A stretch of 64,000 nucleotides of DNA from Gammaproteobacteria bacterium (GCA_027013145.1 JALUXX010000029.1:1-64000), one strand, 5' to 3'. Counted from the first letter of the stretch, positions 42,168 through 53,922 are shown. Notes: generated by a model from the sequence alone, not told the origin. A program made the numbers and translations.

Positions 42168-43130
42168 TCAGCCCGATTCCTTGAAGTGCCCGTAGGACAT
42201 GAGACGCGCGCGCCGGCCCTCCACCAGCTCGTCCGGGGCGTGCGCGGCGAGGCGCTCGAGTTCCTCGACGAGGGCCTCGCGCAACGCCGCCGCGGCCGCA
42301 TCGGGGTCACGGTGCGCACCGCCCAGCGGCTCCGGAATCACCCGGTCGACCAGCCCCAGCCCCTCGAGCCGCCGGGCGGTGATCCCCATCGCCTCGGCCG
42401 CCTCCGGGGCCTTGTCCGCGCTCTTCCACAGGATGGAGGCGCAACCCTCCGGAGAGATCACGGCATAGGTGCTGTATTCCAGCATCAACAGCCGGTCGCC
42501 GACCCCGATGGCCAACGCCCCTCCGGAGCCGCCCTCGCCGATCACCGTGCACACCACCGGCGTGCGCAGGGCCGACATGTACATCAGGTTGCGCGCGATG
42601 GCCTCGCTCTGCCCGCGCTCCTCGGCGCCGATGCCGGGATAGGCGCCCGGCGTATCGATGAATGTAAGGACCGGCATCGAAAAGCGTTCGGCGAGCCGCA
42701 TCAGGCGCAGCGCCTTGCGATAACCCTCGGGACGCGGCATCCCCCAGTTGCGGTGGATCTTCTCCTTGGTGTCGCGGCCCTTCTGATGGCCGATCACCAT
42801 GACCGGGCGCCCATCGAGCCGCGCCGGACCGCCGACGATGGAAGGATCGTCGGCGAAGGCGCGGTCGCCGTGCAGCTCGCGGAACTCCGTGAAGACCCGC
42901 GGGATATAGTCCAGGGTCAGCGGGCGCTGCGGGTGGCGGGCGAGTTGCGTGACCTGCCAGGTGGTGAGCGACGAGAAGATCGACTCCGTGAGCGAACGGC
43001 TCTTCGCCTCGAGGCGCTGAATCTCCTCCTGCAGGTTGAGATCCTGTCCGTCGCTGACGAAGCGCAGCTCCTGGATCTTCGCTTCCAGCTCCGCGATCGG
43101 CCGCTCGAAATCGAGAAAGTTGAGATTCAT
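42168..43130 (-). CDS. accA: Acetyl-CoA carboxylase carboxyltransferase subunit alpha
   Basis: The 320-residue subunit, with AccD, transfers carboxyl from biotin to acetyl-CoA for fatty acid synthesis. Signature segments: [137 protein letters not shown]. It lies directly downstream of dnaE, as in E. coli. Confidence 0.97.
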   Translation of the reverse strand: MNLNFLDFERPIAELEAKIQELRFVSDGQDLNLQEEIQRLEAKSRSLTESIFSSLTTWQVTQLARHPQRPLTLDYIPRVFTEFRELHGDRAFADDPSIVGGPARLDGRPVMVIGHQKGRDTKEKIHRNWGMPRPEGYRKALRLMRLAERFSMPVLTFIDTPGAYPGIGAEERGQSEAIARNLMYMSALRTPVVCTVIGEGGSGGALAIGVGDRLLMLEYSTYAVISPEGCASILWKSADKAPEAAEAMGITARRLEGLGLVDRVIPEPLGGAHRDPDAAAAALREALVEELERLAAHAPDELVEGRRARLMSYGHFKESG

Positions 43131-43212
43131 GACCCCCGCCCCGCCCGCATGCGACTATACCGGATCCGCGACGGACCCGAAACCGCGCAGGCACCGTGCG
43201 CCGCAGTCCGCC

Positions 43213-46200
43213 TCAATAGACCAGCCGCACGCCTTCCCGGCCGGCCAGGTCCTCGAGTCGGTGCAGCAGCTCGTCGGTGGGCTGCACCCGCCACCGCGCG
43301 CCCAATGCGATCCGCGCACGGGCGCCGGGGCGCAGGTACTCGATCCAGACGGGGCAGCCGGCGGCCTCGCCGTGCGCCCCGGGCGGGACACAAAACGGCT
43401 CCAGCGTGTGCGCCAGCGTGGAGACGAAACCGTTGGCCGCGCGTTCGCTGTCGACGGCGACCTCCAGCCCGCGCAGGAACGCCGCGCGCGCCTGCGCGAG
43501 GTCCCAGATGCGATCGGCGCTCATGCGATAGCCGCCGGTGTACTCGTCGGCGCTCAGGGCCCCCTGCACCACCAGCAGCCGGTCCTTGGCGAGCAGCGCA
43601 CGATACCGCTGGAAGGCCTCGCTGAACACCGCGATCTCGATGCGTCCGCTGCGGTCGTCGAGCGTCAGAAACGCCATGCGCCCGCCGCGCTGCGTCTGCA
43701 TGGTCCGCAGCGCCACGACCAGGCCCGCGACCACGGCCGCGCGGTCCTCGCGCGGGGCCGGGCGCAATGCCCCGGCGCCGTTGGCGTCCGCCTCGCCGGC
43801 GAGGTCACCGATGCGCAAGGTCACGAAGTGCGCGAGTTCGGCCTCGTGGCGCGCGATGGGATGGCCGGTCAGGTACAGGCCCAGGGTCTCCTTTTCGCCC
43901 GCGAGGCGCTCGTCGTCGTCCCATTCGGGAGTCTCGGGCGCCGCGGCGGCGCCCTGCGGCGTCGCCGGTCCGCCGAAGAGGTCGTTCTGCCCCGCGGCGT
44001 GATCGCGCGTGTGCTGTTCGGCCGATTGGAGCGCCGCGGTGAGCTGCGCCATCAGCGCCGCGCGGTGGCGCCCGAGACCGTCGAGCGCCCCGGCGCGGAT
44101 GAGCGCCTCGAGCACACGCCGGTTGGCGCGCCGCAGGTCGATCCGCCGGCACAGATCGAACAGGTCCGGAAACGGCCCGCCGGCGCGGCGCTCGGCGAGG
44201 ATGGTCTCCACCGCCGACTCGCCGACCCCCTTGATCGCACCCAGCCCGTAGACGATGCGGTGATCGCCGTCGACGCCGAACGCGTAGTCCGAGACGTTGA
44301 CGTCGGGCGGCAGGACATCGAGCCCGAGCTGGCGGCACTCCTCGATGAGGCCGACCACCTTGTCGGTGTTGTCCATGTCGGAGGAGAGCACCGCGGCCAT
44401 GAACGCCGCGGGATAATGGGCCTTGAGCCACGCGGTCTGGTAGGAGATGAGCGCGTAGGCCGCGGAGTGCGAGCGGTTGAATCCGTAGCCGGCGAACTTC
44501 TCCATCAGATCGAAGATCCGCGTCGCGACGGAGTCCTCCACGCCCCGCGCGCGCGCGCCCTCGAGGAAGATGTCGCGCTGGCGCGCCATTTCCGCGGGCT
44601 TCTTCTTGCCCATGGCGCGGCGCAGGAGATCGGCGCCGCCGAGGGTGTACCCGGCCAGCACCCGGGCGATCTGCATCACCTGCTCCTGGTAGAGGATCAC
44701 CCCGTAGGTCGGGCGCAGGATCGGCTCGAGGTCCGGATGGGGGTATTCCACCCGGGAACGGCCGTGCTTGCGGGCGATGAAGTCGTCGACCATCCCCGAC
44801 TGCAGCGGTCCCGGCCGGTAGAGGGCCACGAGAGCGACCAGGTCCTCGAAGCTGTCCGGCTGCAGGCGCTTGATCAAGTCCTTCATACCGCGCGACTCGA
44901 GCTGGAACACCGCCGTCGTGCGGCAGGACTTGAGCAGCTCGAAGGCGGCCGCATCGTCCATCGGGATCGCGGTGATGTCGATTTCGGGCTCACCGGCGCG
45001 CGCGCGCCGGTCGTTGACGGTGCGCAGGGCCCGGTCGACGATGGTCAGTGTGCGCAGGCCGAGGAAGTCGAACTTCACCAGCCCGATCGCCTCGACGTCA
45101 TCCTTGTCGAACTGCGTGACCGCCGCACCGCCGCCGGGCTCGCAGTAGAGCGGCGTGAAGTCGGTCAGCGGTGTGGGCGCGATCACCACCCCGCCGGCGT
45201 GACGGCCGGCGTTGCGCGCGAGACCCTCGAGCGAGCGCGCAAGCTCCAATATGCCGCGCACCTCCTCATCGCTCTCCGACAGCCGGCGAAGCTCCTCCTC
45301 CTGTTCCAGGGCCTTCTCCAGGGTCATGCCGAGTTCGAAGGGGATGAGTTTGGCGATGCGGTCGACGAAGCCGTAGGGGTGACCGAGGACCCGGCCCACG
45401 TCCCGCACCACGGCGCGCGCGTTCATGCTGCCGTAAGTAATGATCTGCGCGACGCGGTCGGCGCCGTAGCGCTTGGCGACGTACTCGATGACGCGGTCGC
45501 GCCCCTCCATGCAGAAGTCGACGTCGAAATCCGGCATCGACACCCGCTCCGGATTGAGGAAGCGCTCGAAGAGCAGGTCGTAGCGGATCGGATCGAGGTC
45601 GGTGATGCCCAGGGCGTAGGCGACGAGGGAGCCGGCCCCGGATCCGCGACCCGGACCGACGGGGATGCCGTTGGCCTTGGCCCAGCGGATGAAATCGGCG
45701 ACGATGAGAAAATAGCCGGCAAAGCCCATGGTCGCGATGACGTCGAGCTCGTGCGCCAGGCGCTCGTCGTAGACCTCGCGTGCGGCGGCCGGCTCCCCGC
45801 CTGCGGTGCGCAGGCGTCGCTCCAGTCCGGATCGGGCCTCGGCGCGCAGATGGGCGTCGACGCTCACGCCCTCGGGCACCGGAAACGCGGGCAGGAAGTT
45901 CTCGCCCAGGCGCAGGCGCAGGTTGCAGCGGCGTGCGATCTCGACGCTGTTCTCCACCGCCTCCGGCACGTCGGCGAACAGCGCCGCCATCTCCTCCGGC
46001 CCGCGCAGATACTGCTCCTCGCTGTAGTGACGCGGGCGGCGCGGATCGTTGAGGGTGCGCCCGTCGTGGATACAGACGCGCGCCTCGTGCGCGCCGAACT
46101 CGCGCCGCTCCAGGAAGCGCACGTCATTGGTGGCGACCACGGGCACCCCCCGATCGAGCGCGAGCGCGACCGCCGCATGCAGGTACTCCTCCTCGCCCTC

Positions 46201-46713
46201 GCGTCCCGTACGGCTGATCTCGAGGTAGAAGGCCTCCGGAAACAAACGCTGCCAGTAATCCAGGCGCTCAGCGGCATCCCCGCCGCCGAGCAGCGCGCGC
46301 CCGACATCCCCGTCGCGGCCCCCGGAGAGGGCGATGAGCCCTTCGGCGGCCGGCTCCAGCCACTCCCGGGCGAGGACCGGCACGCCGCGCTGCTGCCCCT
46401 CGTAGTAGCTGCGCGTGACCAGCCGGGTCAGGTTGCGGTAGCCGGTCTCGTCGCGGCACAGGAGAGTGAGGCGCGCGGGCGGGCGGGCCGGGTCGGGATC
46501 GGCGACCCACGCATCGACTCCGAGAATCGGCTTGACCCCGGCGGCGAGCGCGGCGCGGTAGAACTTGACGGCGGCGAACAGGTTGCCCTGATCAGTCACG
46601 GCGACCGCGGGCATGCCCTGCGCGCGCACCGCCTCGATCAGCCGCGGGATGCGCACCAGCCCGTCGGCGAGGGAGTATTCGGTATGCAGTCGCAGATGCA
46701 CGAAGCCGGCCAT
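43213..46713 (-). CDS. dnaE: DNA polymerase III subunit alpha
   Basis: The 1166-residue replicative polymerase begins with a PHP domain (FVHLRLHTEYSLADGLVRIP). The polymerase core carries catalytic aspartates in MPDFDVDFCMEGRDRVIEYV and the third in LVKFDFLGLRTL, with GRGSGAGSLVAYALGITDLDP and YQEQVMQIARVLAGYTLGGADLLRRAMGKKK. A C-terminal OB fold (VVAGLVVALRTMQTQRGGRMAFLTLDDRSGRIE) follows. ATG 46713 begins MAGFVHLRL; the ORF-track start is 91 codons too long. It follows rnhB with an 88-bp gap. Confidence 0.98.
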   Translation of the reverse strand: MAGFVHLRLHTEYSLADGLVRIPRLIEAVRAQGMPAVAVTDQGNLFAAVKFYRAALAAGVKPILGVDAWVADPDPARPPARLTLLCRDETGYRNLTRLVTRSYYEGQQRGVPVLAREWLEPAAEGLIALSGGRDGDVGRALLGGGDAAERLDYWQRLFPEAFYLEISRTGREGEEEYLHAAVALALDRGVPVVATNDVRFLERREFGAHEARVCIHDGRTLNDPRRPRHYSEEQYLRGPEEMAALFADVPEAVENSVEIARRCNLRLRLGENFLPAFPVPEGVSVDAHLRAEARSGLERRLRTAGGEPAAAREVYDERLAHELDVIATMGFAGYFLIVADFIRWAKANGIPVGPGRGSGAGSLVAYALGITDLDPIRYDLLFERFLNPERVSMPDFDVDFCMEGRDRVIEYVAKRYGADRVAQIITYGSMNARAVVRDVGRVLGHPYGFVDRIAKLIPFELGMTLEKALEQEEELRRLSESDEEVRGILELARSLEGLARNAGRHAGGVVIAPTPLTDFTPLYCEPGGGAAVTQFDKDDVEAIGLVKFDFLGLRTLTIVDRALRTVNDRRARAGEPEIDITAIPMDDAAAFELLKSCRTTAVFQLESRGMKDLIKRLQPDSFEDLVALVALYRPGPLQSGMVDDFIARKHGRSRVEYPHPDLEPILRPTYGVILYQEQVMQIARVLAGYTLGGADLLRRAMGKKKPAEMARQRDIFLEGARARGVEDSVATRIFDLMEKFAGYGFNRSHSAAYALISYQTAWLKAHYPAAFMAAVLSSDMDNTDKVVGLIEECRQLGLDVLPPDVNVSDYAFGVDGDHRIVYGLGAIKGVGESAVETILAERRAGGPFPDLFDLCRRIDLRRANRRVLEALIRAGALDGLGRHRAALMAQLTAALQSAEQHTRDHAAGQNDLFGGPATPQGAAAAPETPEWDDDERLAGEKETLGLYLTGHPIARHEAELAHFVTLRIGDLAGEADANGAGALRPAPREDRAAVVAGLVVALRTMQTQRGGRMAFLTLDDRSGRIEIAVFSEAFQRYRALLAKDRLLVVQGALSADEYTGGYRMSADRIWDLAQARAAFLRGLEVAVDSERAANGFVSTLAHTLEPFCVPPGAHGEAAGCPVWIEYLRPGARARIALGARWRVQPTDELLHRLEDLAGREGVRLVY

Positions 46714-46801
46714 GGCGCCCCATTGTACTGCAGCCGCCCGCACCCGGGGTCGCTGCGGGCGACCTCGGTGCCGCCCGGCAACCGGACTGTTTTTCATTGA
46801 G

Positions 46802-47419
46802 TTATGGCCGCGGGTGCGCGGGCGCCCGAGCATCGGCGAGGCGACCCACCGGCGCGAAGGAGCGCCGGTGCACGGGGCAGGCCCCGAGCCGCTCGAGCGC
46901 GGCCAGGTGCGCGCGCGTCGGATAGCCCTTGTGCAGCGCGAAACCGTAACCCGGGTAGACGGCGTCGAGGCGCTCCATCTCGGCATCCCGCGCCACCTTG
47001 GCGAGGATCGAGGCGGCGCTGATCTGCGGTACGAGGCGGTCGCCGCCGATCACCGCGCAGGCGGGCACCGCGAGGCCCGCGGGACAGCGGTTACCGTCGA
47101 CGAACACCACCCCGGCCGCCGCCCCGAGCCCCGCGACCGCGCGCCGCATCGCGAGCAGGGTGGCCTGGAGGATGTTCAGGGCGTCGATCTCGGATACCTC
47201 GGCGCGCCCGAGGGCCCACGCCGCGGCGCAACGCCGGATCTGCGTCGCGAGTTCGGCGCGGCGCCCGGGGCTGAGCCGCTTCGAGTCGACCAGCCCGGGT
47301 ATCGGCCGCCCCGCATCGAGGATCACCGCCGCGGTCACCACCGGCCCCGCGAGCGGCCCGCGGCCGACCTCATCGACCCCCGCCGCACCCGCGCAGGGGG
47401 CGCCGGTCGTCGCGCTCAC
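46802..47419 (-). CDS. rnhB: Ribonuclease HII
   Basis: The 205-residue enzyme removes ribonucleotides from DNA:RNA hybrids. It has the signature [22 protein letters not shown] with catalytic Asp-Glu, [45 protein letters not shown], and [15 protein letters not shown]. It starts at GTG 47419 overlapping the lpxB stop as GTGA. The 605-residue track ORF is an out-of-frame extension into lpxB. Confidence 0.96.
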   Translation of the reverse strand: MSATTGAPCAGAAGVDEVGRGPLAGPVVTAAVILDAGRPIPGLVDSKRLSPGRRAELATQIRRCAAAWALGRAEVSEIDALNILQATLLAMRRAVAGLGAAAGVVFVDGNRCPAGLAVPACAVIGGDRLVPQISAASILAKVARDAEMERLDAVYPGYGFALHKGYPTRAHLAALERLGACPVHRRSFAPVGRLADARAPAHPRP

Positions 47420-48594
47420 GGGCCGCAGCCTGCCGTGCCCGCGACCGCCTCGGCCGCCCGCGCGCTCGCGCCGCGGCGCAGATCGCGGTGCAGCGCCGCG
47501 AAACGCCCCTGCAGCGCGCGCACGGCGTCCGGACGCTCGAGCCAGTCCAGCAGGGCGCGTCCCAGGGCGGGGGCCTGCACCGCGTCCTGCAGGAACTCGG
47601 GGACCAGGTCCGCGCCGGCGAGGATGTTCGGCAGGGCGATGCGGCGCAGGTGCACCAGCCGCCGCGCCAGGCGATAGGTCAGCGGGTGCATGCGGTAGGC
47701 GACCACCATCGGCCGACGCGTCAGCATCGCCTCCAGCGTCGCCGTCCCGGAGGCCGCCAGGACGACGTCCGCCGCAGCCAGCACCTCGCGCGTCGCACCC
47801 TCGATCGCGGTCAGCGGCACCCCGGCGCCGGCGCCCGCGCGGATCGCCTCGAACCGGGCGCGCACCTTCGGACCCGCCATCGCCGCGAGGACGACCAGCT
47901 CCGGGCGCCGCGCCCGGCACCAGGCGGCCGCGTGGAGAAACGCGGCCCCCAGCCGGCGCACCTCCCCCTCCCGGCTGCCGGGCAGGAGCGCCAATACGGT
48001 CGCGTCCGGCGCCAGCCCGAGCCGTTCGCGCGCCGCGATCCGCCGGTCCTCCAGCGGGATCTCGTCGGCGAAGGGATGGCCCACGCAGGTCACCGGGATC
48101 CCCCGCTCGCGATAGAGTGCCTCCTCGAACGGAAACAGGGTGAGCATCCGGTCCACGGCGGCGGCGATCGTCCGCAACCGCCCGCGGCGCCAGGCCCAGA
48201 CGGTGGGACTGACATAGTGCACGGTCGGGATCCCGAGCGCGCGGGCGCGCCGTTCCAGGCCCAGATTGAATTCCGGCGCGTCGATCCCGACGAACGCGTC
48301 CGGCGGATCGCGCCGCAGCCGCCGGAGCAGCTCGCGCCGCAACCGCCACAGCCCGGGGACCCGCGCGAGCACCTCCACCAGCCCCATCACCGCCAGCCGG
48401 TCGGCCGGGAACCACGTCCGGCACCCCGCGGCCTGCATTCGCGGGCCCGCGACGCCTTCGCACACGACTCCCGGGCAACGCCGCCGCAAGGCCTCGATCA
48501 ATCCGGCGCCCAGGGCGTCCCCCGATTCTTCCCCGGCGACGAACACGACGCGCGCCGGCGCGGCCCCCTCCGCGCCCGGAGATTCGGCGCTCAT
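47416..48594 (-). CDS. lpxB: Lipid-A-disaccharide synthase
   Basis: The 392-residue glycosyltransferase joins UDP-2,3-diacylglucosamine and lipid X to form the lipid A disaccharide. It has [88 protein letters not shown] and [22 protein letters not shown]. Start ATG 48594, 124 bp after lpxA. Confidence 0.97.
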   Translation of the reverse strand: MSAESPGAEGAAPARVVFVAGEESGDALGAGLIEALRRRCPGVVCEGVAGPRMQAAGCRTWFPADRLAVMGLVEVLARVPGLWRLRRELLRRLRRDPPDAFVGIDAPEFNLGLERRARALGIPTVHYVSPTVWAWRRGRLRTIAAAVDRMLTLFPFEEALYRERGIPVTCVGHPFADEIPLEDRRIAARERLGLAPDATVLALLPGSREGEVRRLGAAFLHAAAWCRARRPELVVLAAMAGPKVRARFEAIRAGAGAGVPLTAIEGATREVLAAADVVLAASGTATLEAMLTRRPMVVAYRMHPLTYRLARRLVHLRRIALPNILAGADLVPEFLQDAVQAPALGRALLDWLERPDAVRALQGRFAALHRDLRRGASARAAEAVAGTAGCGP

Positions 48595-48718
48595 GTCGCC
48601 GCGCGCGGATGCGCGGCATGTCGCGGCAGATCCCGCCGCGGCGAACGGAGCCGCGCCCCTCGTCCCGCAGTGTATCCGGCCGCTCTCCCCCGCCGGCGGG
48701 ACCCGCGCGCGTCCATCG

Positions 48719-49489
48719 TCAGCGCACGAAGCTGCGCGTGCCCGCCTTGAGGAATGCCACCAGCGGCGCGACGTCGGCGTCCTCGACGGCGAGCGCCTCC
48801 AGCCGCTCCACCGCCTCCTGCAGGCGCAGCCCCGAGCGATAGAGCAGCTTGTAGGCGCGGCGCAGGCGCTCGATGCGCTCCTCGGAATAGCCCCGCCGCC
48901 GCAGACCTTCGCCGTTGATCCCGTAGGGTCGCGCCGGCTGTCCGCGCACGGTTACGTAGGGCGGCACGTCCTTGTGGATCCCCGAACCATACGCCGTGAA
49001 CGAATGCACGCCGAGCCGGCAGAACTGGTGCACCAGCGTGAAACCTCCCAGTACGACGTGGTCGCCGACGACGGCGTGACCGGCGAGCGAGGCGCCGTTG
49101 GCGAAGATGGTACGGCTTCCCACCTGGCAGTCGTGAGCGATGTGCACATAGGCCATGATCCAGTTGTCGTCGCCGATGCGGGTCACGCCGCCGCCCTGGA
49201 CGGTGCCGCGGTTGATCGTACAGAACTCGCGTATGACGTTGCGGTCCCCGATCTCGAGCAGCGTCTCCTCGCCGCGAAACTTGGTATCCTGCGGGATGTC
49301 CCCGATCGAGGAGAACTGGAACAGGCGGTTGTCCCGGCCGATGCGCGCCGGGCCCTGGATCACGACGTGCGGGCCGATCCAGGTCCCCGGACCGATTTCC
49401 ACGCCCGCCCCGATGATGCTGTAGGGCCCCACGCTCACGCCCGCGCCGATCCGCGCCTGCGGATCGATGACCGCACGTGCGTCGATCAA
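48719..49489 (-). CDS. lpxA: UDP-N-acetylglucosamine acyltransferase
   Basis: The 256-residue left-handed beta-helix enzyme adds the 3-hydroxyacyl chain in the first lipid A step. Hexapeptide repeats run from [20 protein letters not shown] onward; conserved segments include [81 protein letters not shown] and the C-terminal [22 protein letters not shown]. The only start giving normal length is TTG 49489, overlapping the fabZ stop as TTGA, so translational coupling probably helps initiation. Confidence 0.95.
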   Translation of the reverse strand: MIDARAVIDPQARIGAGVSVGPYSIIGAGVEIGPGTWIGPHVVIQGPARIGRDNRLFQFSSIGDIPQDTKFRGEETLLEIGDRNVIREFCTINRGTVQGGGVTRIGDDNWIMAYVHIAHDCQVGSRTIFANGASLAGHAVVGDHVVLGGFTLVHQFCRLGVHSFTAYGSGIHKDVPPYVTVRGQPARPYGINGEGLRRRGYSEERIERLRRAYKLLYRSGLRLQEAVERLEALAVEDADVAPLVAFLKAGTRSFVR

Positions 49490-49965
49490 GCCTCGATCTC
49501 CTTGGCCGCGCACATCAGCTCCGCATTCGCGACGAGCGCGCCGTCGACCCGCGCGTCCACGCTGAAACGCATCATGTTGCGCCTGCGGTCCCGATAGAGG
49601 ACCTCGAGCAGGATCTGATCGCCGGGCCCGACCGGTCGCCGGAACCGGGCGCGGTCGACGCCCACGAGCAGATAGATCGAATGGTCCTCCGGCCGCCGGC
49701 CGGCGGTCTCGAAGGCGAGCACCCCCGTGGCCTGCGCCATCGCCTCCAGGATCAGGACGCCGGGCATCACCGGCCGGCCGGGGAAGTGGCCCTGGAAGAA
49801 GGGTTCGTTCATGGTGACGTTCTTGACCGCGGTGAGGGATTCCCCCGGCCGGCAGGCCAGCACGCGGTCGATCAGGAGAAAGGGATAACGATGCGGCAGA
49901 TGCGCCATCACCGCCTGGATGTCCATCGCGCCGCCCGCCTCCGAATCCCCGCCCGTCCCGTTCAT
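49486..49965 (-). CDS. fabZ: 3-hydroxyacyl-ACP dehydratase FabZ
   Basis: The 159-residue hotdog-fold enzyme dehydrates beta-hydroxyacyl-ACP. It contains [40 protein letters not shown] (catalytic His and Glu), and the [21 protein letters not shown] strand. Two starts are possible: ATG 49965, touching the lpxD stop (TGATG) with GGAGG 4 nt upstream, and ATG 49926 (MDIQAVMAH, 146 residues), closer to the usual length but with GGAGG 11 nt away. The coupled start is listed. Confidence 0.95.
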   Translation of the reverse strand: MNGTGGDSEAGGAMDIQAVMAHLPHRYPFLLIDRVLACRPGESLTAVKNVTMNEPFFQGHFPGRPVMPGVLILEAMAQATGVLAFETAGRRPEDHSIYLLVGVDRARFRRPVGPGDQILLEVLYRDRRRNMMRFSVDARVDGALVANAELMCAAKEIEA

Positions 49966-51020
49966 CACTCCTCCCCGCGATCTGTGCCGCGCGCCGTACC
50001 CCGCAGGGCCCGCAGCTCCCTCTCCAGCGCGCGCACGCGCCCCGCCAACGCCTCGAGCCGACGCAGGCGGGCATGGTTGCGCCGCCAGCGCCCCGCCGGC
50101 TCCGCCGGGATCCCCGACGAATAGACCCCCGCCCGGGGGATCGACTTGGTCACCAGCGACATGCCCGTGATCACCACGTCGTCGGCGATTTCCACATGTC
50201 CGGCGATGCCCGCGCCGCCGCCGATGCGGCAGCGCCTGCCGATCCGGACGCTGCCGGAGACGCCCACGCAGCCGGCGATCGCCGTGTGCGCACCGACCAG
50301 CACGTTGTGGGCGATCTGGATCTGATTGTCCAGCTTGACGCCGTCCTCGATCACCGTGTCCTCGAGCGCGCCGCGGTCGATGGTGGTGTTTGCACCGATC
50401 TCCACGTCGGCCCCGATGCGCACCCGGCCGAGCTGCGGCACCTTCACCCAGCGGTCGTCCTCCTCTGCGATCCCGAAACCGTCCGCGCCGATCACCGCAC
50501 CCGGATGGATCCGCACCCGCGGCCCGACCGTCGTGCCGGCGCACAGCACCACCCGCGCCCCGATACGGCCCTCGGCACCGATCTCCACCCCTTCCCCGAC
50601 CACGCAGCCGGGGCCGAGTTGCACGCCCGGACCGATGACCGCACCCGCCGCCACGACGCAACAGGGCCCGACCCACGCGCCCGGATCCACGCGGCTCTCT
50701 GCGCTCACCGAGGCGCTCGGGTGCACCCCGTGCAGGACCGGATCCGGCCGCGCGAACAGTTGGGCCACGCGCGCATAGGTGAGATAGGGATGCGCCGAGA
50801 CCAGTGCGGCGCACGGACAGCCGCCGAGGTCGTCCTCGGCCAGGATCACCGCCGAGGCGCGGGTCGCCGCCAAGTGGCGTCGATAGCGCGGGTTGGCGAG
50901 AAAGGAGATCGTCCCCGGCCGCGCATCCGGCAGGGGCGCGACCCCCTCGATCCGGCATGTCGCATCCCCGTGCACCCGGGCCCCGACCCGGCGCGCGAGA
51001 TCACCCAGGGCGAAGGCCAT
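49965..51020 (-). CDS. lpxD: UDP-3-O-acylglucosamine N-acyltransferase
   Basis: The 351-residue trimeric acyltransferase adds the second hydroxyacyl chain in lipid A synthesis. It has the uridine-binding N-domain ([43 protein letters not shown]), hexapeptide helix ([20 protein letters not shown]), the active-site histidine region ([26 protein letters not shown]) and a C-terminal helix. Its stop overlaps the fabZ start. Between skp and fabZ, as in E. coli. Confidence 0.97.
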   Translation of the reverse strand: MAFALGDLARRVGARVHGDATCRIEGVAPLPDARPGTISFLANPRYRRHLAATRASAVILAEDDLGGCPCAALVSAHPYLTYARVAQLFARPDPVLHGVHPSASVSAESRVDPGAWVGPCCVVAAGAVIGPGVQLGPGCVVGEGVEIGAEGRIGARVVLCAGTTVGPRVRIHPGAVIGADGFGIAEEDDRWVKVPQLGRVRIGADVEIGANTTIDRGALEDTVIEDGVKLDNQIQIAHNVLVGAHTAIAGCVGVSGSVRIGRRCRIGGGAGIAGHVEIADDVVITGMSLVTKSIPRAGVYSSGIPAEPAGRWRRNHARLRRLEALAGRVRALERELRALRGTARGTDRGEE

Positions 51021-51038
51021 CGCGCAGACCCGCGGGCA

Positions 51039-51572
51039 TCACTTCTTCGCCGGCGCCTTTGCCTGCCGCTCCAGCTCCCGCAACACCTTGTCCGTAATAT
51101 CCACCTTCTTGCTCGCATAGAGGACGCCGTCGCTCACGATCAGGTCGTAGTGGTCGTCCTTCGCGACCTGAAGGATCGCCCTGCGGATCCGGCGTTCGAG
51201 CTTGCCCAACTCGGCGTTGCGGCGCACGTTGAGGTCTTCGCCGAACTCCTGCTCCTTGCGCTTGAGTTCGCGCTGGCGCGTGAGGATCTCGCGCTGAAGC
51301 TTTTCGCGGCGCGCCGCACTCATCACTTCCCCGTTGCGCTTGAGCTTGTCCTGCAATTTGGCGATCCCGGCCTGCTCCGCCATCAGCTTCTTCTGGCGCG
51401 GCGCAAACTCGCTCTCGAGCGCTTTGCTGGCGGCCTTGGCCTGCGGCGATTTCTGCAGCAGCACGGCGGGGTTGACGAAGCCGATCCTGAGTTCAGCGGC
51501 TACCGCGCCGCCGGCAACCATCGCCAACAACACGCAGACGAACGGTACCACGACTCGCGGCGATCTCTTCAC
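51039..51572 (-). CDS. skp: OmpH/Skp family periplasmic chaperone
   Basis: The 177-residue protein has a signal peptide (KRSPRVVVPFVCVLLAMVAGGAVAA|EL), then the Skp core LRIGFVNPAVLLQKSPQAKAASKALESEF, a long charged coiled-coil hairpin, and the C-terminal strand DDHYDLIVSDGVLYASKKVDITDKVL. It shields unfolded outer-membrane proteins on their way to BAM. Start is GTG 51572, 5 nt after GGAGG; no ATG is in frame nearby, and the track start (51611) precedes the Shine-Dalgarno. It follows bamA by 19 bp. Confidence 0.94.
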   Translation of the reverse strand: MKRSPRVVVPFVCVLLAMVAGGAVAAELRIGFVNPAVLLQKSPQAKAASKALESEFAPRQKKLMAEQAGIAKLQDKLKRNGEVMSAARREKLQREILTRQRELKRKEQEFGEDLNVRRNAELGKLERRIRRAILQVAKDDHYDLIVSDGVLYASKKVDITDKVLRELERQAKAPAKK

Positions 51573-51577
51573 GACAT

Positions 51578-51582
51578 CCTCC
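51578..51582 (-). promoter_or_regulatory. Ribosome binding site deciding the skp GTG start
   Basis: The minus strand reads GGGAGGGAGGATGTC followed by GTG. The GGAGG is correctly spaced for the GTG at 51572. The ATG visible within GGATGTC is out of frame. Confidence 0.75.
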
Positions 51583-51591
51583 CTCCCGCAA

Positions 51592-53922
51592 TCAGAACGT
51601 GAACGGCGCACCGATGGTGAACTGGAACATCTGCTTTTGATCGGTCGGCGACGGGTTCAAAGGGTACCCCAGGCTGAAGTTCAACGCCCCGAACGGCGTC
51701 AGCCAGATCAGCGACGCGCCCGCCGAATAGCGCAACGTGCTCGCGTTGAAGCTGCTTACATCCTTGTATACATTACCCATATCCACGAACAGGCTCAAGC
51801 GCACCGACTGGCTCTTGGCGACGAACGGCGGCGGAAACAGCAGCTCGGCGCTGCCCGTGACCCGGAACCGCCCGCCCAGCGGCAGCCCGTTGGAGTCCAG
51901 CGGCCCCAGGGTATTGTCCCGATAGCCCCGTACCGATCCGATTCCGCCCGCGAAGAAATTCTGGAAAATCGGGTAGTCGCGGTTACCCGAGTAGGTGTCC
52001 CCATAGGCGAGTCCGCCGCGCAGCGAAAAGGTCAGATGCTCGGTCAGCGGAATGAAGTGGCGCTCGGTAAAGGTCAGTCGATAATACCGCGCGGTGCTCC
52101 CCGGCAGGGCCAGATCCAGATTCAGGGTGCGCCGCATACCGCTGTCCGGGAACACGGCCCGGTTGCGCGTATCGCGGATCCACCCCGTAGTCAGATCGAG
52201 CGTATTGTAACTCTCACCGTTGCGGGCGATGAAATCGAGCACCTGATTCGAGGCGAAGGAACCGGGACGGATCGTCGTCCGGTTGCCGCCGATCCCCATC
52301 TGAACCCGGTCGTACTCGCTCACCGGGATACCGAAGGTGACGCTCCCGCCCCCGACGTCGGTCGTATAGTTGGCGAGGTTCGCCAGCGCCGCGTCAGTCT
52401 TCTGATAGAAGCCGCTGAACGAGCGGCTGACGCCGCTCATGGTGTAGTAGGGATTCGTGTAATCCACGCTGTAGAGCGTATTGAAACTGCTGTTGTTGAA
52501 CGAAACGCTGACCCGGTTGCCGGTCCCCAGGAAGTTGTCCTGGCTGACGCTCGCGTTGAGCAGCAGGCCGCCGGTCTGTGAAAACCCAACGCCGGCCATC
52601 AGGCTACCGGACGGGCGTTCCGTGACCTTGTAGTTCACGTCGACCTGATCGCTGGTCCCCGGGACCGGCTTGGTCTCGACGTTTACGTGGCTGAAGAACC
52701 CCAGGCGCTCGAGCCGGCTGCGCGAGAGCTTGATCTTCTGGGTCGAGATCGGCGCCGCTTCCATCTGGCGCATCTCCCGCCGCAACACTTCGTCCTTGGT
52801 CTTGGTATTGCCGCTGAAGTTGATTCTGCGCACGTAGGTCCGCTTTCCGGGATCGACGTAGAACGTAAGCGTGACCTCCCGGTCCTTCTTGTCGATATCC
52901 GGAATCGTATTGACGTTGGCGAAGGCATAGCCGTAGTCGCCGAGCTTGTCGCTGACGGCGTTCGCCGTGTCACTTGCGGCCTTGCGCGAGAAGACCTGGC
53001 CCGGGCGGATCTTGACGAGCGGAAACAGCTCCGCGGGCTTGAGCACCAGATTCCCCGCCAGCCTCACCGCCTTCACTTTATATTTCTGTCCCTCCGTGAT
53101 ATTCACCGTAATGTAGATGTCCTTGCGGTCCGGAGACAGCGCGACCTGCGTCGAGTCGATGCTGAAGTTGATATAGCCGCGATCCATGTAGAAGGAGCGC
53201 AGCCGCTCGAGGTCACCGGCGAGTTTCTGCTTGGAATAGCGGTCGTTCTTGGTGTACCAGGAGAGCAGATTGGGGGTTCCGAGTTCGAAGCGCTTGCGAA
53301 GCACCTTTTCGCTGAAGGCGTGATTGCCCACAATATTGATCTGGCGGATTTTGGCCGCTTTCCCCTCCGAGATGTCGATCTTGATCGCGACCCGGTTGCG
53401 CGGCAGCGGGGTGACGGTGGTCTTGATTCTCACCGCGTATTTTCCGCGGCTGAAGTAGAGCTGCCTGAGCTCCTGCTCCACCCGGTCGAGCACCGAGCGG
53501 TCGAAGACCTGCCCTTCGGCGAAACCGATCTCCTTGAGGGATTTCTTCAGCTTCTTGGTTTCGATGTCCTTGTTGCCGGAGAACTTGATGCTCGAGATCG
53601 CTGGTCGTTCCGACAGCGAGACGATCAAGGTATCGCCGTCGCGCTCGAGGGTGACATCCTTGAAGAAACCGGTCTTGTACAAGGCGCGGATCACCTCGGC
53701 GGAGCGGGCGTCGTCCATCCGCTCGCCGACCTTGAAGGGCAGATAGTTGAAAACCGTACCCTGGGAGATCCGCTTGAGACCCTCCACCCGAATGTCCTTG
53801 ACGACGAACGGGGTGAACGCGTACGCCCGGACCGTGAACAGCAGCCCGAGCGCCACCGTCCAGAACAATCTGCCGATCAGTCGTTTCATAAGGGAGGGAC
53901 GGGATTCTCGCTTGCGCGTCAT
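51592..53922 (-). CDS. bamA: Outer membrane protein assembly factor BamA
   Basis: The 776-residue protein inserts beta-barrel proteins into the outer membrane. It has a signal peptide ending in TVRAYAF, five POTRA domains (first [20 protein letters not shown], last [26 protein letters not shown]) and a 16-strand barrel with the loop-6 motif [16 protein letters not shown]. It ends in phenylalanine (FTIGAPFTF). ATG 53922 overlaps the rseP stop as ATGA; the internal ATG 53889 (MKRLIGRLF) would give a more compact signal peptide but has no Shine-Dalgarno. Confidence 0.97.
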   Translation of the reverse strand: MTRKRESRPSLMKRLIGRLFWTVALGLLFTVRAYAFTPFVVKDIRVEGLKRISQGTVFNYLPFKVGERMDDARSAEVIRALYKTGFFKDVTLERDGDTLIVSLSERPAISSIKFSGNKDIETKKLKKSLKEIGFAEGQVFDRSVLDRVEQELRQLYFSRGKYAVRIKTTVTPLPRNRVAIKIDISEGKAAKIRQINIVGNHAFSEKVLRKRFELGTPNLLSWYTKNDRYSKQKLAGDLERLRSFYMDRGYINFSIDSTQVALSPDRKDIYITVNITEGQKYKVKAVRLAGNLVLKPAELFPLVKIRPGQVFSRKAASDTANAVSDKLGDYGYAFANVNTIPDIDKKDREVTLTFYVDPGKRTYVRRINFSGNTKTKDEVLRREMRQMEAAPISTQKIKLSRSRLERLGFFSHVNVETKPVPGTSDQVDVNYKVTERPSGSLMAGVGFSQTGGLLLNASVSQDNFLGTGNRVSVSFNNSSFNTLYSVDYTNPYYTMSGVSRSFSGFYQKTDAALANLANYTTDVGGGSVTFGIPVSEYDRVQMGIGGNRTTIRPGSFASNQVLDFIARNGESYNTLDLTTGWIRDTRNRAVFPDSGMRRTLNLDLALPGSTARYYRLTFTERHFIPLTEHLTFSLRGGLAYGDTYSGNRDYPIFQNFFAGGIGSVRGYRDNTLGPLDSNGLPLGGRFRVTGSAELLFPPPFVAKSQSVRLSLFVDMGNVYKDVSSFNASTLRYSAGASLIWLTPFGALNFSLGYPLNPSPTDQKQMFQFTIGAPFTF

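Noticed and set aside
43036-46800. 1254-residue plus-strand ORF opposite dnaE
   Set aside because: It is exactly antisense to dnaE, has no recognisable domain, is rich in Arg/Ala/Gly, and results from strong GC bias that suppresses stop codons.
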